Position numbers and translations under genes: made by a program. A stretch of 64,000 nucleotides of DNA from Corynebacterium sp. Marseille-P4321 (GTDB lineage: Bacteria > Actinomycetota > Actinomycetes > Mycobacteriales > Mycobacteriaceae). Location: positions 1 to 64,000 of the forward strand of contig NZ_CAHJXO010000001.1 in assembly GCF_903645305.1 (NCBI RefSeq), written 5' to 3'. Position 1 is the stretch's first letter; each line of letters begins with the position of its first letter. Under the pieces are notes generated by a model. The model saw nothing but the letters and a program-made list of their open reading frames with translations, made no database searches and was not told the DNA's origin. This document shows, in pieces, positions 33,810-41,863 of this stretch.

Positions 33810-35162
33810 ATGAAAACGTTCCGTCAGAAGATCCGCACCAGCATCGCGGTTGCAGGTATTGCCTCCGTTGGTATGTTCGCCGCAGCATGCTCCGGGGATG
33901 CGTCCCAGGAAGCGTCGCAATCTGAAACTGCAGTGACGGAGGCGTCCGCCGCAACGGAGTCCTCCTCCGAGAACGCCGCGGGTGACGATGCATGTGGCAA
34001 GCTCAAGGACCTCAAGTGGCTGGACGAGAACCGCGAGCGTCTCGACGAGATGCTGGAGGAGCTCGGGGATTGCGGCTCCGACCCGGACCGCGATGACGCG
34101 CCGCTCGCACTGTTCGACTGGGACAACACGGTGGTGAAGAACGACATCGGTGAGGCGCAGACCCACTACGTGCTGCTCAATGACCTGGTGATTCAGCCCG
34201 AGGATTGGGCCGATGTGAACGAGTACTTCACGGAGCCGGCAGTGAAGGAGCTCAACGAGAAGTGCGGGGCGATCGCCAAACCGGGCGAGGTTCTGCCGAC
34301 CAGCAAGCCGGAAGGCGCTGACTGTGCCGACGCGATCGAGACGATCATCGGGGAATCCGAGACCACCGCTGGTGAGAAGGCTTTCGACGGCTTCAACGCG
34401 CGCCGCATTCAGCCCGCCTACCTCTTCACCAACCAGCTGATGGCCGGCTACACCGAGGACGAAATCCGCAGCCACACGGAAAAGGCGCGCAAGCAGTTCC
34501 TCGACGCGGCTGAGGGCGAGAAGATCAAGGTGGGTACCAAGGAGTACACCGGTTGGATCCGCTACTACGAGGAGATCGAGGACCTGATCAACCAGCTCAC
34601 CGCCCACGGCTTCGACGTGCGCGTTGTTACGGCGTCACCAGAGCCGATCGGCCAGGTGTGGGCGAAGGGCATCGGCATCCCGGCTGAGAAGGTCATGGGT
34701 GTGAAAGCGGTCCTCGACGGCGACAAGAAGTGGGGCTACGAGCTTGAGGAGTGCGGCGGCGAAGCTTCCATGACGTACATCGAGGGCAAGCGCTGCCGCG
34801 TGAACGAGGAAGTCCTCGGTATTACCGGCGAAAAGGCCTGGGATGTGGCTCCTGAGGAAAACCGCCAGGTGTTCGCCGCCGGCGACTCTGACACCGACGT
34901 CTCCTTCCTCTCCGATGCGACGCACCTGCGCCTGACGCTGAACCGCAACAAGGTCGAGTTGATGTGCAACGCGTACTTCAACGAGGACGGCAACTGGTTG
35001 GTGAACCCGATGTTCATCGAGCCTAAGGATCAGCTTGCCGACGGCTACGCTTGCTCCACCGAGGGTCGCATCGAGGAGGACGGTTCGAAGGGGCCGCTAA
35101 TGGACAGCAAGGGCAACCCGATCCCGGACCAGGAAGACACCGTTTACGAGCTGAAGAAGTAA
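33810..35162 (+). CDS. HAD-family phosphatase lipoprotein
   Basis: 450 residues. The N-terminus is a lipoprotein signal with lipobox FAAAC (Cys at about residue 29), followed by a Ser/Thr/Glu-rich spacer. The HAD core shows motif I LFDWDNTVVKND (about 102; nucleophile Asp in DWDNT), motif II RVVTASPEP (about 271) and motif IV FAAGDSDTDVSFL (about 354). It resembles phosphoserine-phosphatase-like secreted HAD enzymes and should release phosphate outside the membrane. The family and outside location suggest nutrient scavenging. Substrate unknown. Confidence 0.83.
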   Translation: MKTFRQKIRTSIAVAGIASVGMFAAACSGDASQEASQSETAVTEASAATESSSENAAGDDACGKLKDLKWLDENRERLDEMLEELGDCGSDPDRDDAPLALFDWDNTVVKNDIGEAQTHYVLLNDLVIQPEDWADVNEYFTEPAVKELNEKCGAIAKPGEVLPTSKPEGADCADAIETIIGESETTAGEKAFDGFNARRIQPAYLFTNQLMAGYTEDEIRSHTEKARKQFLDAAEGEKIKVGTKEYTGWIRYYEEIEDLINQLTAHGFDVRVVTASPEPIGQVWAKGIGIPAEKVMGVKAVLDGDKKWGYELEECGGEASMTYIEGKRCRVNEEVLGITGEKAWDVAPEENRQVFAAGDSDTDVSFLSDATHLRLTLNRNKVELMCNAYFNEDGNWLVNPMFIEPKDQLADGYACSTEGRIEEDGSKGPLMDSKGNPIPDQEDTVYELKK

Positions 35163-35543
35163 GCGCTCGTGCACTGGGGCGTTTGGAACCCCCACTGTTC
35201 TATTGGGAGCACCAAGCCGTATTAGAGCACGCCTATCGGTTTGGAGGGGCGGTTAGTTCTAGACGGAAGCGACCGGAGGTTCGTCGATAAGCGAATGTCC
35301 ACTGTAATGCGCACCTGAAGGGTTAAGTTGCCGCGTGCGGTACCCTAAGCTGCCCGACATGGGGATTACAACTTGGAAAATTGGGGGGCGCCAGTTGCGC
35401 CCGGTAGTCGACTAACTTCGAGGTGCAGACTCCGTTTTGGGATCTGGCGGGGATCTGGCGGGGACCGAGCGGGGCGTGGAAGACCGGTGAGGTGGGCCAG
35501 GGAAACGTCGATAAGCAAGAGCCCGGAAAAGTACTGTGAAGGA
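35163..35543. other. Intergenic region holding a displaced promoter and gene start
   Basis: About 380 bases. It contains the first copy of a 106-bp direct repeat (35279-35384), a tandem GGATCTGGCGG pair near 35440-35462, and a second CGTCGATAAGC at 35506-35516 just before the transporter gene. No intact gene is present. Confidence 0.65.
35279..35384 (+). repeat. 106-bp direct repeat, copy 1 (displaced promoter and gene start)
   Basis: Matches 36905-37010 with 6 differences and no gaps. It holds the 11-mer, a -10-like TACCCT and an ATG at 35359 that reads MGITTWKIGG before diverging; that frame stops at 35413-35415 after 18 codons. The intact gene starts at 36985 in the second copy. The transporter gene lies between the copies. 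Confidence 0.85.
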
Positions 35544-36866
35544 ATGACTGAGCAGCAGGCGGGCGAGGAATTCGACCTCGAGAACCTCTCCGAGGCGGAC
35601 CGCGAACAGGTTAAAGAGACAGCCGAGGGCGACGATCCGGACGGGTCGACGATGTCGTGGGCGGTGACGCTGTTCGGCACGGCGGTGGGCGCGGGGATTT
35701 TGTTCCTGCCGCTCGACGCCGGAACGTTCGGCTTCTGGCCGCTTGCGATTGTGACGTTATTCATCGGGCCGCTGGTGTACCTGTCGCACCGCACGTACGC
35801 GCGCATCGTGTCCGGTTCGCCCGTGATGGGCATGGACGTGCTGCAGGTGGTCACGGCACTGACCGGGCGGAAGCGCGGGTTCGCCACGGCGGTGTTGTAT
35901 TGGCTGGCGATCTACCCGACGGTGCTCATCTACGGCATCTCGATCACGAACACGGTCGACAGCTTCATCCAAAACCAGCTCGGCGGCGCGGAGCTGAGCC
36001 GCTGGGTGCTCGCCCCGATCTGCGTGGGTGTGCTGACCGCGGCGTTCGCGCTCGGGCAGAAGGCGACGCTGGCGCTGGCGAACTTCCTCGTGTACCCGTT
36101 GATTATCGCGCTGGCGGGCGTGTCGCTCTACCTCATCCCGCGCTGGGACATTTCGAGCTTCATGTCGTACGAATCGGATACGCCGATGTGGCAGTCGCTG
36201 CTGCTGATCCTTCCGGTGATGGTGTTCTCGTTTTCCCACATGGCGGCGCTTTCCCAGCTTGCGATCGATGTGCAAAAGCGTAACGACGGCGACGTCGACG
36301 CCACCGAAAAAGAAGTGACCAAAATCGAGTTGATCGCGTGTTCACTGCTCGTGGTGTTCACCATGTTCTTCGTGTGGTCGTGCGCGCTGGCGCTGGGCGC
36401 GGACGGGCTCGACGAGGCCGCCTCGCAGAACATCCCCGTGCTGTCCTACCTGGCCAACGAGACGGACACGCCGTTCATGGCGTGGCTCAGCCCGCTGATC
36501 GCGGCGGCCGCGATCTCTTCCTCCTACTTCGGGCACATGCTCGGCACGGAGGAGGGCACCACCTACATCATGCGTGTGGTGGCGCCGGATTTCGCGCAGC
36601 GTGTCGACGACCGCATCCTGCGCTGGATCATCAACCTCTTCGTGTTCGTCACCGCAACGCTCGTGGCCGTGCTGAACCCGTCCGTGATGGACATGATCTC
36701 GGTTGTCGGCGGCCTGTTCGTGGCGTTTCTGGTCTACATCGTGCCGTCGCTACTGTTCCGCAAGGCGTCCGCGTTCAAGCAGTACGCGAACCGCCCGGAC
36801 ACGCTCATCGTCGCCGCGGCCGGCATCGTGATCGTCGGCGTGACCATCTGGGATCTGTTCCGGTAG
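35544..36866 (+). CDS. SdaC-type serine/threonine transporter
   Basis: 440 residues of the hydroxy/aromatic amino-acid permease (SdaC/TdcC) type. A charged N-terminus is followed by about 11 membrane helices. Family-like segments are TMSWAVTLFGTAVGAGILFLP in helix 1 and VMVFSFSHMAALSQLAIDVQK in the middle. It should import serine or a similar amino acid with protons or sodium. ATG 35544 is chosen because the sequence upstream is the repeat region; GAAGGA lies just upstream. The gene is flanked by 106-bp direct repeats. Confidence 0.83.
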   Translation: MTEQQAGEEFDLENLSEADREQVKETAEGDDPDGSTMSWAVTLFGTAVGAGILFLPLDAGTFGFWPLAIVTLFIGPLVYLSHRTYARIVSGSPVMGMDVLQVVTALTGRKRGFATAVLYWLAIYPTVLIYGISITNTVDSFIQNQLGGAELSRWVLAPICVGVLTAAFALGQKATLALANFLVYPLIIALAGVSLYLIPRWDISSFMSYESDTPMWQSLLLILPVMVFSFSHMAALSQLAIDVQKRNDGDVDATEKEVTKIELIACSLLVVFTMFFVWSCALALGADGLDEAASQNIPVLSYLANETDTPFMAWLSPLIAAAAISSSYFGHMLGTEEGTTYIMRVVAPDFAQRVDDRILRWIINLFVFVTATLVAVLNPSVMDMISVVGGLFVAFLVYIVPSLLFRKASAFKQYANRPDTLIVAAAGIVIVGVTIWDLFR

Positions 36867-36904
36867 CAGCTAGGGATCCTTCTGCACGGCGGGCTGGGCC
36901 GGGG

Positions 36905-37010
36905 GTTCGTCGATAAGCGAATGTCCACTGTAATGCGCACCTGAAGGGTTAAGTTGCCGCGTGCGGTGCCTTAAGATGCCCGGCATGGGGATTAAAACTT
37001 GGAAAATCGG
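36905..37010 (+). repeat. 106-bp direct repeat, copy 2
   Basis: Second copy of 35279-35384, here part of the working promoter and start of the gene at 36985. TAAGAT at 36972-36977 is a -10 box 7 nt before the ATG. Confidence 0.85.
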
Positions 37011-37797
37011 GGTCAAGGCGGCGGGGACGCACGTTCGTGGCCGGGTTATTGCGGCGAGTCCGTCGGGGGACCTCGACGGGTTCGGGAAGGAAGTCGGCGC
37101 GGAGATCGTCGACGCGATCAACCAAGCGGCAAAGCAGTGGCGTCCGCGGCGCAACACGTGGGCTGATGAAGCGGAGGCTGTGCAGACTCTCGCAAGCATT
37201 ACGGTCATGGCGGCGCTGCCCCTATTGGGGATGCGGGAGGCAAAGACGGCGGAATCGCTGGCGTCGGCGGCGGGAATGATGGCGGATCTGTGCCGGGAAG
37301 CGCTGCTGCTCGAGCCGCGGTTTATCTGCCTGCACGCCCTGGTAGTGACCGCGCGTGAGCGGGCCAATGCGGGTTATATGCAAACCGCGCAGGAGCTGTG
37401 CAACGCCATCTCGTGGGCGCTCCCCCAACCCGTCGAGCGCGCCGGGGAGGCGGATCGGCTGATGCGGGTGGAGGTTCGAGATCTAGCGTTCCCGGAGCCC
37501 GGCGCCGCCCTGAAGGACGCGGGGCGCGCGGAACTCACCATGAGCGTCAAGTGCGACGAGGTGGATGGCAGCGAGGTGGGCAGGCACCCCAGTTGCATGT
37601 ATTTCCCGATGCAGCTGTTCGCTCCCAGGCAGCCAGAGCCGGCGTTGTTTGTGGAGATGTGGGTTGGTGAAGTCCAAGTGATCGTGGAGTTGGAGACGAA
37701 ACGCCCGGCCTACGGCGCGTTGCGGGACATGGTCTTCGCGGTGGAAGAGGTCGTTGAAGGTCGGCGCTTTGGTAGCTGGGGCCTGCAGCCGGCGTGA
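36985..37797 (+). CDS. Hypothetical cytoplasmic protein, TWKxxVKxAGT family
   Basis: 270 residues, no signal or membrane segment. The start MGIKTWKIGVKAAGTHVRGRVIAA is shared with the gene at 38302 (MESKTWKVAVKPAGTQVRGKVTVAA), as are VELETKRPAYGALRDM near the end and the overall helical plan (long Ala/Leu/Glu-rich helices with ...LLEPRF... in both). I recognise no domain. It is probably leaderless (TAAGAT 7 nt before the ATG). The family also left a promoter/start copy at 35279-35384. Confidence 0.65.
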   Translation: MGIKTWKIGVKAAGTHVRGRVIAASPSGDLDGFGKEVGAEIVDAINQAAKQWRPRRNTWADEAEAVQTLASITVMAALPLLGMREAKTAESLASAAGMMADLCREALLLEPRFICLHALVVTARERANAGYMQTAQELCNAISWALPQPVERAGEADRLMRVEVRDLAFPEPGAALKDAGRAELTMSVKCDEVDGSEVGRHPSCMYFPMQLFAPRQPEPALFVEMWVGEVQVIVELETKRPAYGALRDMVFAVEEVVEGRRFGSWGLQPA

Positions 37798-38020
37798 CCA
37801 GCGGTCGTGTGATGGGCGGCGTCGTCGCCGCGCTTGTGATCCCTACCCAAGCTCGCGGATCGCACGTGCGGGAACGCCGCCAGTGTTGCCGAGGGCGTTG
37901 AACTCGCGGGTTAAGGCGAATGTTTGCAGATGCTGCGCCTGCGATTCACGGGACCCGGGCATGTACCAGGTGCCGGATCGTTCCGCGTCCATCCCGGTGT
38001 GTTCACCCATTCGGGCTGCG

Positions 38021-38275
38021 TTACCTGTACGCGTTGGCCCAGGCGCCGTTTTGGTTGTACGGGCTGAACCAGCCGTACAGGCCCAGGAGCACCGCGATGA
38101 GCACCAACACGCCGATGGTGCTGCCGATCTCGCTGCTGGTCTCAGAGGACTCGGAAGCGTTCTGGGCCAGCGCCGGTTGCATCGGTGCTGCGCCGGTGAT
38201 GGCGAGGGTGCCCGCCATGGCAGTGGCGACCCAAGAACTGCCCACTGAAGTGAGCACCAAAAGTCTTCCGCGCAC
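38021..38275 (-). CDS. Small secreted protein with C-terminal membrane helix
   Basis: At most 84 residues. A signal-like segment (SWVATAMAGTLAITGAAPMQPALAQ) precedes a short Ser/Glu stretch, one membrane helix (STIGVLVLIAVLLGLYGWF) and a polar tail PYNQNGAWANAYR. The start may be the GTG at 38275 or an inner GTG at 38245. It is divergent from the gene at 38302 with 26 bases between. Relics of the same type are found at 33455-33525 (signal region) and 39650-39721 (tail), so this small gene appears to have been copied and lost repeatedly nearby. Confidence 0.6.
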   Translation of the reverse strand: MRGRLLVLTSVGSSWVATAMAGTLAITGAAPMQPALAQNASESSETSSEIGSTIGVLVLIAVLLGLYGWFSPYNQNGAWANAYR

Positions 38276-38301
38276 CCGCCACAGTTCCTACACTTCGCAC
38301 T

Positions 38302-39612
38302 ATGGAGTCAAAGACATGGAAAGTCGCGGTAAAACCGGCAGGCACGCAGGTGCGCGGCAAGGTCACCGTCGCCGCACGGTTCGGGCAATTAGATGAAGCA
38401 GGGATTGAGCTTGGCGACGCTATCGTGGCCGCCCTCACCCAAGCCGCCAAAAGCTACCGTCTAAAAGACGAATCGCAGCCGGATTCAGGCGAGGTTGCCG
38501 AAGAGCTGGCCGGCTATACGGTGATGGCGCAGTTCATGCTGGCTGCACAACAAAACGCAGAAACTCCCGATAGCTCCCGCTCCTTTGCCCGTCTTCTCGA
38601 AACGTGCTGCCACCACGCTCTCGTGCTGGAACCCCGTTTCGTCACCGCGTACGGGTTGGCCCGGACGATTCGCGAGCAGGTGGAAAACTTCGATTACGCG
38701 ATGGTGGACCAGCTTTGCGGCATCTTAGAAACCTGCCTCCCCGAGATCGTTCGTTTTCCGGGTCAAGCGGAACGCGCGCTGCTAGCGGAATTCACGGATC
38801 CGGAGTTCGGCGAACCCGAAGGCGGCACGGCCGAAATGGACATGCAGATCCGCTACACGGAGCTGGAGGGCGCAGACGTCGATGCCGCAGTGCTCAGTCC
38901 TCCGGAAGGCTCGTTGCTCACACCCCTTCCGTTGTTCCAACCCGGCGAGCCCGAGCCGCGGCTCTTCGTCCAGATGGTGACGGATAAGGTGGAGCTCTTA
39001 ATCGATCTGGAGGCGAAGCGCTCGGTGTACGGTGCGCTGCGTGCGATGCTGACCGCCGTGGAAGTGTTGGTGGAGAAGCACCAGAATTACCCGGCTTGGG
39101 ATGTCGTTCAGGCGATTGCTAGCGCGAAGGCTGTTCTGCGGCTCGTCGATAGTGAAGCTTTCGAAGCAAACGACGACCTGCCCGCGGCGGTCCACGATGC
39201 GCTCGCCGAATCCGCAGACGTGCTCTGCGTGCTCGAGGGGACACCCTTCGATTACTTCGCCGATCTCGTAGCTGAGGCAGGAAATGAAATCGAGGATGGT
39301 GCCTCTCTAGAGGACGTCGCCCCGATTCTCGCCGCCGCCGGCCGCTGGTTGCCCCATGACGTACGCGACCTTGTTCCGCCGGGCGCGGACATACACCCCG
39401 ACGAGTGGCCCGAAGTCATGCGCGCCCTCGAAGCCCAGGGGCCCGGGCGCATCGTGGTGGCGTTCTACGAACCGGAGGACAACCCCCTCGCCAAAGAATT
39501 GCCAACCGACTACCCGCCGTCCCTCGAGGACTTCAAGGTGATGGATATCGATCACCTCAGCAGCGACCTGTTCGGCAACCCCACCACCCAGGTCTTCTAC
39601 GGGCCGTTCTAG
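38302..39612 (+). CDS. Hypothetical protein, larger paralogue of the 36985 gene
   Basis: 436 residues, cytoplasmic, acidic. The first 250 residues align with the 36985 product (ESKTWKVAVKPAGTQVRGKV... LVLEPRFVTAYGLARTIREQ... LFQPGEPEPRLFVQM... LIDLEAKRSVYGALRAML). A C-terminal extension of about 180 residues contains EPEDNPLAKELPTDYPPSLEDF. No known domain is visible. TACACT at 38289-38294 is a -10 box 7 nt before the ATG. Confidence 0.65.
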   Translation: MESKTWKVAVKPAGTQVRGKVTVAARFGQLDEAGIELGDAIVAALTQAAKSYRLKDESQPDSGEVAEELAGYTVMAQFMLAAQQNAETPDSSRSFARLLETCCHHALVLEPRFVTAYGLARTIREQVENFDYAMVDQLCGILETCLPEIVRFPGQAERALLAEFTDPEFGEPEGGTAEMDMQIRYTELEGADVDAAVLSPPEGSLLTPLPLFQPGEPEPRLFVQMVTDKVELLIDLEAKRSVYGALRAMLTAVEVLVEKHQNYPAWDVVQAIASAKAVLRLVDSEAFEANDDLPAAVHDALAESADVLCVLEGTPFDYFADLVAEAGNEIEDGASLEDVAPILAAAGRWLPHDVRDLVPPGADIHPDEWPEVMRALEAQGPGRIVVAFYEPEDNPLAKELPTDYPPSLEDFKVMDIDHLSSDLFGNPTTQVFYGPF

Positions 39613-39921
39613 TCTGGTCCTGCGGCCGGCCCCGTGGCTCTGCCCCGCTCTACTGCATGTGGGCGAAGCGGCCGTTCGGGTTGTACGGATTGTTCCAAGT
39701 AAACCACGGCAGGAAAAGACTCTCTGAACTTAGCACCGCACCGCGCCCGAAAGGCCGTTGCAGAAATCGGGTCCACCTTTTCGCTGCGGCGCCACTACCA
39801 GTCTGTATTAGTTCAGTGCATGTCTCAGATTCTCGATTTCTGCAACAAGACCAACGACGGGCAAAATCGAGCGGCCGTCCCAGTGTGGAACGGCCGCGCG
39901 TTAAGGTGTCACGAAGGCGAA
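39613..39921. other. Intergenic region with C-terminal relic of a small secreted protein
   Basis: On the minus strand 39721-39650 encodes LFLPWFTWNNPYNPNGRFAHMQ and a stop, matching the tail of the protein at 38021-38275 (WF..PYN.NG..A). The rest of that gene is not recognisable. The terminator of the next minus-strand gene lies at 39871-39897. Confidence 0.55.
39860..39897 (-). terminator. Intrinsic terminator of the 39922 gene
   Basis: On the minus strand GCGGCCGT and ACGGCCGC form a perfect 8-bp stem around an 11-base loop, followed by TCGATTTTG. It lies 25 bases beyond the stop codon. A near-identical terminator follows the paralogous gene. Confidence 0.8.
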
Positions 39922-40401
39922 CTAGAACGGCAGGTGCTTCTGGATGTACGGGAGCAGCAGCGGAGATGCCGCGGCCGCTACCCCAGCAATCGCGAGCAGC
40001 ACGGTGCCGATAATGATGCCAGCCTTCTCGGCACCCGCGACCGGGGCGCTCTGGAAGTCCTTCCCTTCGGCGCATGCCCGCACGGCGCGGAGGTTGTTCG
40101 CGTAGCGGATATCGTAAGCGTAGGTGCCGTCCGACGAGCCGAGGGCCTCACCCCAGCGCGAGGAGGCCACGAACGCATCTGGGTTACCTGGTTCAGCGTA
40201 GTACTGCCAGTGGGCCTCCTGGGGGGTGAAGTTCTTGGAAATGGGGTCCTCGTCGCTGAGGAAGCCCAGGTCGGTAGCGTCGTCACGAACGATTTGGCAG
40301 TAGCCGTCCGCGGTCATGGTATTCGATGCGGCGCCAGCCATCGGCGCGACGAGGGACAGGGTCGTGGTAGCAGCGACGGCCGCAGCAGCGATCTTCTTCA
40401 C
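39922..40401 (-). CDS. Secreted membrane-anchored small protein, paralogue A
   Basis: 159 residues from GTG 40401 with AGGAG upstream. A signal peptide (VKKIAAAAVAATTTLSLVAPMAGAAS) leads to a polar domain with two cysteines (GYCQIV and AVRACAEGK, a likely disulphide), then one membrane helix (AGIIIGTVLLAIAGVAAAA) and the tail LLLPYIQKHLPF. It shares leader, C-terminal half, tail, terminator and upstream repeat with the gene at 40684-41133. Function unknown; probably displayed on the outer face of the membrane. Confidence 0.72.
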   Translation of the reverse strand: MKKIAAAAVAATTTLSLVAPMAGAASNTMTADGYCQIVRDDATDLGFLSDEDPISKNFTPQEAHWQYYAEPGNPDAFVASSRWGEALGSSDGTYAYDIRYANNLRAVRACAEGKDFQSAPVAGAEKAGIIIGTVLLAIAGVAAAASPLLLPYIQKHLPF

Positions 40402-40480
40402 GGAAAACTCCTAGATTGTGGCAGCAAATGGTTGAGCTGGTTTTATAAATAACACCGATCACCACGGCTGTCCTGGCGAA

Positions 40481-40500
40481 GACGGGGGTAGCGGGGGTAA
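40481..40500 (-). promoter_or_regulatory. Shared GC-box direct repeat upstream of paralogue A
   Basis: On the minus strand TTACCCCCGCTACCCCCGTC, a tandem TACCCCC box ending 80 nt upstream of the GTG start. The same arrangement occurs 79 nt upstream of paralogue B (41212-41231). An AT-rich stretch that could hold the -10 box (TTATTTATAAAA) lies between box and gene. Likely a regulator-binding site controlling both genes. Confidence 0.5.
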
Positions 40501-40639
40501 AGTTCGCGATGCATACGGCTCACTTGCGTTCCGGAACTTGCCGTATCGCTTTTGGCCCGAAGTACTGGCCAGCTGATATGCGTCGGCGGTCGTCCCATTT
40601 TCCGCGAGCTGAACGGCTGCTCCGCTGGACAACAAAAAC

Positions 40640-40665
40640 GCGGCCGACCCAAGTGGGACGGCCGC
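40640..40665 (-). terminator. Intrinsic terminator of the 40684 gene
   Basis: On the minus strand GCGGCCG and CGGCCGC pair, with CCC/GGG pairing in the loop, followed by GTTTTTGTTG. It lies 19 bases beyond the stop codon and is closely similar to the terminator at 39860-39897. Confidence 0.85.
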
Positions 40666-40683
40666 GCGGAAGTGCGCCTAGAA

Positions 40684-41133
40684 CTAGAACGGCAGGTGCT
40701 GCTGGATCATTGGAGCGACGATCGGTGCAATGGCACCGATGACCGCGAGGATGACTCCGATGATGATGCCGGCCTGCTCCCAGGTGGTCATTTCTTTGGA
40801 CTTGTAGTCCTTGCTGGCCTTGCATGCCTGGACGGCGTCGATGTTGTTTGCCAACGCGATGAGTTCCGGGTCGGATGAGCCGAATGCCTGACCAAGATCC
40901 GCCGACGTGCGAACCAGGCCAATGTTCTCGTCTGCGAGGGCTTTGCGGATATCCCGGTTATCGTCAACCTTGTTGGGTGTGGTGGTGACGCGACCTACAC
41001 CCTCCAGGTAAAGGGTGCATGTCTCATTCCGGCCAGAGCCGCTCATCGTGTTCGAAGCGGCATCCGCTGCCGGTGCGGCGGCAAGGGAAACGGTCATGGT
41101 TGCGGCGACGGCCGCGGCTGCAATCTTCTTCAC
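40684..41133 (-). CDS. Secreted membrane-anchored small protein, paralogue B
   Basis: 149 residues from GTG 41133, chosen for the TAGGAG ribosome site 9 nt upstream and because it matches the start of paralogue A. The signal peptide is VKKIAAAAVAATMTVSLAAAPAADAAS. The outer domain has Cys in ETCTLYLEG and AVQACKASK. The membrane helix is AGIIIGVILAVIGAIAPIV and the tail MIQQHLPF. The two paralogues probably arose by tandem duplication. Unknown function, probably envelope-related. Confidence 0.72.
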   Translation of the reverse strand: MKKIAAAAVAATMTVSLAAAPAADAASNTMSGSGRNETCTLYLEGVGRVTTTPNKVDDNRDIRKALADENIGLVRTSADLGQAFGSSDPELIALANNIDAVQACKASKDYKSKEMTTWEQAGIIIGVILAVIGAIAPIVAPMIQQHLPF

Positions 41134-41211
41134 AGCGACTCTCCTAAAGGGTGACAGGGAACTGACAGGTTCAAATATGAATAGAACCATACTCGACGGG
41201 TGTCGGGAAAC

Positions 41212-41231
41212 GGTGGGGGTAACGGGGGTGG
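41212..41231 (-). promoter_or_regulatory. Shared GC-box direct repeat upstream of paralogue B
   Basis: On the minus strand CCACCCCCGTTACCCCCACC, a tandem ACCCCC box ending 79 nt before the GTG start. It matches the element 80 nt upstream of paralogue A in sequence and position. Confidence 0.5.
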
Positions 41232-41319
41232 AAAATTACCATTTGTCCAGTGCAAAGCGACTATCAGCTCGCGACAACCCCAGTGGAGTACGCTCGGCCC
41301 CGCACATCACGAAGTAGGT

Positions 41320-41544
41320 GTGACGGGGCAGAAGTTCGGCGAGACGTTCATCGCGGCGAGTGAAAACGTGGTGCTTTCCGACGTCTCCGACCAACCTATC
41401 CAAATGTTTCGTTGGGGGATTACGTGGTGGGGGCGGAGCCGTCGCAAAGCGCGCGCTCTATTTACAACCTGTTTGAATGTCCCGATTTGGGCGATGCTGA
41501 TCTTTAACACGGTGCTGAACACCAGCGCGGCGCGACCGGGATGA
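41320..41544 (+). CDS. Doubtful small frame
   Basis: A 74-residue frame from GTG 41320, VTGQKFGETFIAASENVVLSD... FRWGITWWGRSRRKARALF... NVPIWAMLIFNTVLN. One weak hydrophobic segment, no family, no clear ribosome site. It may be a leaderless small gene or chance. Confidence 0.25.
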   Translation: MTGQKFGETFIAASENVVLSDVSDQPIQMFRWGITWWGRSRRKARALFTTCLNVPIWAMLIFNTVLNTSAARPG

Positions 41545-41631
41545 GAATTCCGGACAAATCGCTGAGCTGCGAAAACGGCCCCGTCCTAGATCTCTCCCGC
41601 TCACCTGCTCCTCCACCCAGCGGGCCCGCGT

Positions 41632-41748
41632 ATTCAGGTTTGCTCGCCAAACCTGAATAGCCTTTGAGCATCTGCGCTGTTACCCCACGTCGCAATACCG
41701 AGATGCCCTTGAATACCTCCGAAAATCGCCCGCGGATTCAGGTTTGGC
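41632..41748. repeat. Three-part repeat upstream of leuS
   Basis: ATTCAGGTTTG at 41632-41642 and CAAACCTGAAT at 41648-41658 form a perfect 11-bp hairpin with a 5-base loop. A further copy ATTCAGGTTTGGC at 41736-41748 is the exact complement of GCCAAACCTGAAT at 41646-41658. The middle strand can thus pair with either neighbour. It may be an operator dyad with an extra half-site, or mutually exclusive RNA hairpins. Confidence 0.6.
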
Positions 41749-41863
41749 CCTATGGTCCGCATCGTGTCTATACCCACCTATCTCTCCCGTTCCCCGTTTC
41801 GCCCGCGCCCGCGCCCCAATCCCTGGGCGCCCGCAGCAACGGCACAGATTAGACTGGCCAACT

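Larger units (their letters stand above)
41134..41863. other. Long intergenic region before leuS
   Basis: About 730 bases. It contains the regulatory repeat of paralogue B (41212-41231), a doubtful small frame (41320-41544), a three-copy 11-13-bp repeat (41632-41748) and the leuS promoter (TAGACT at 41850-41855, 8 nt before the ATG). Nothing else was recognised. Confidence 0.6.

Noticed and set aside
41632-41863. T-box riboswitch before leuS
   Set aside because: No T-box consensus (AGGGTGGNACCGCG) or specifier loop is visible and a -10 box sits 8 nt before the start codon.
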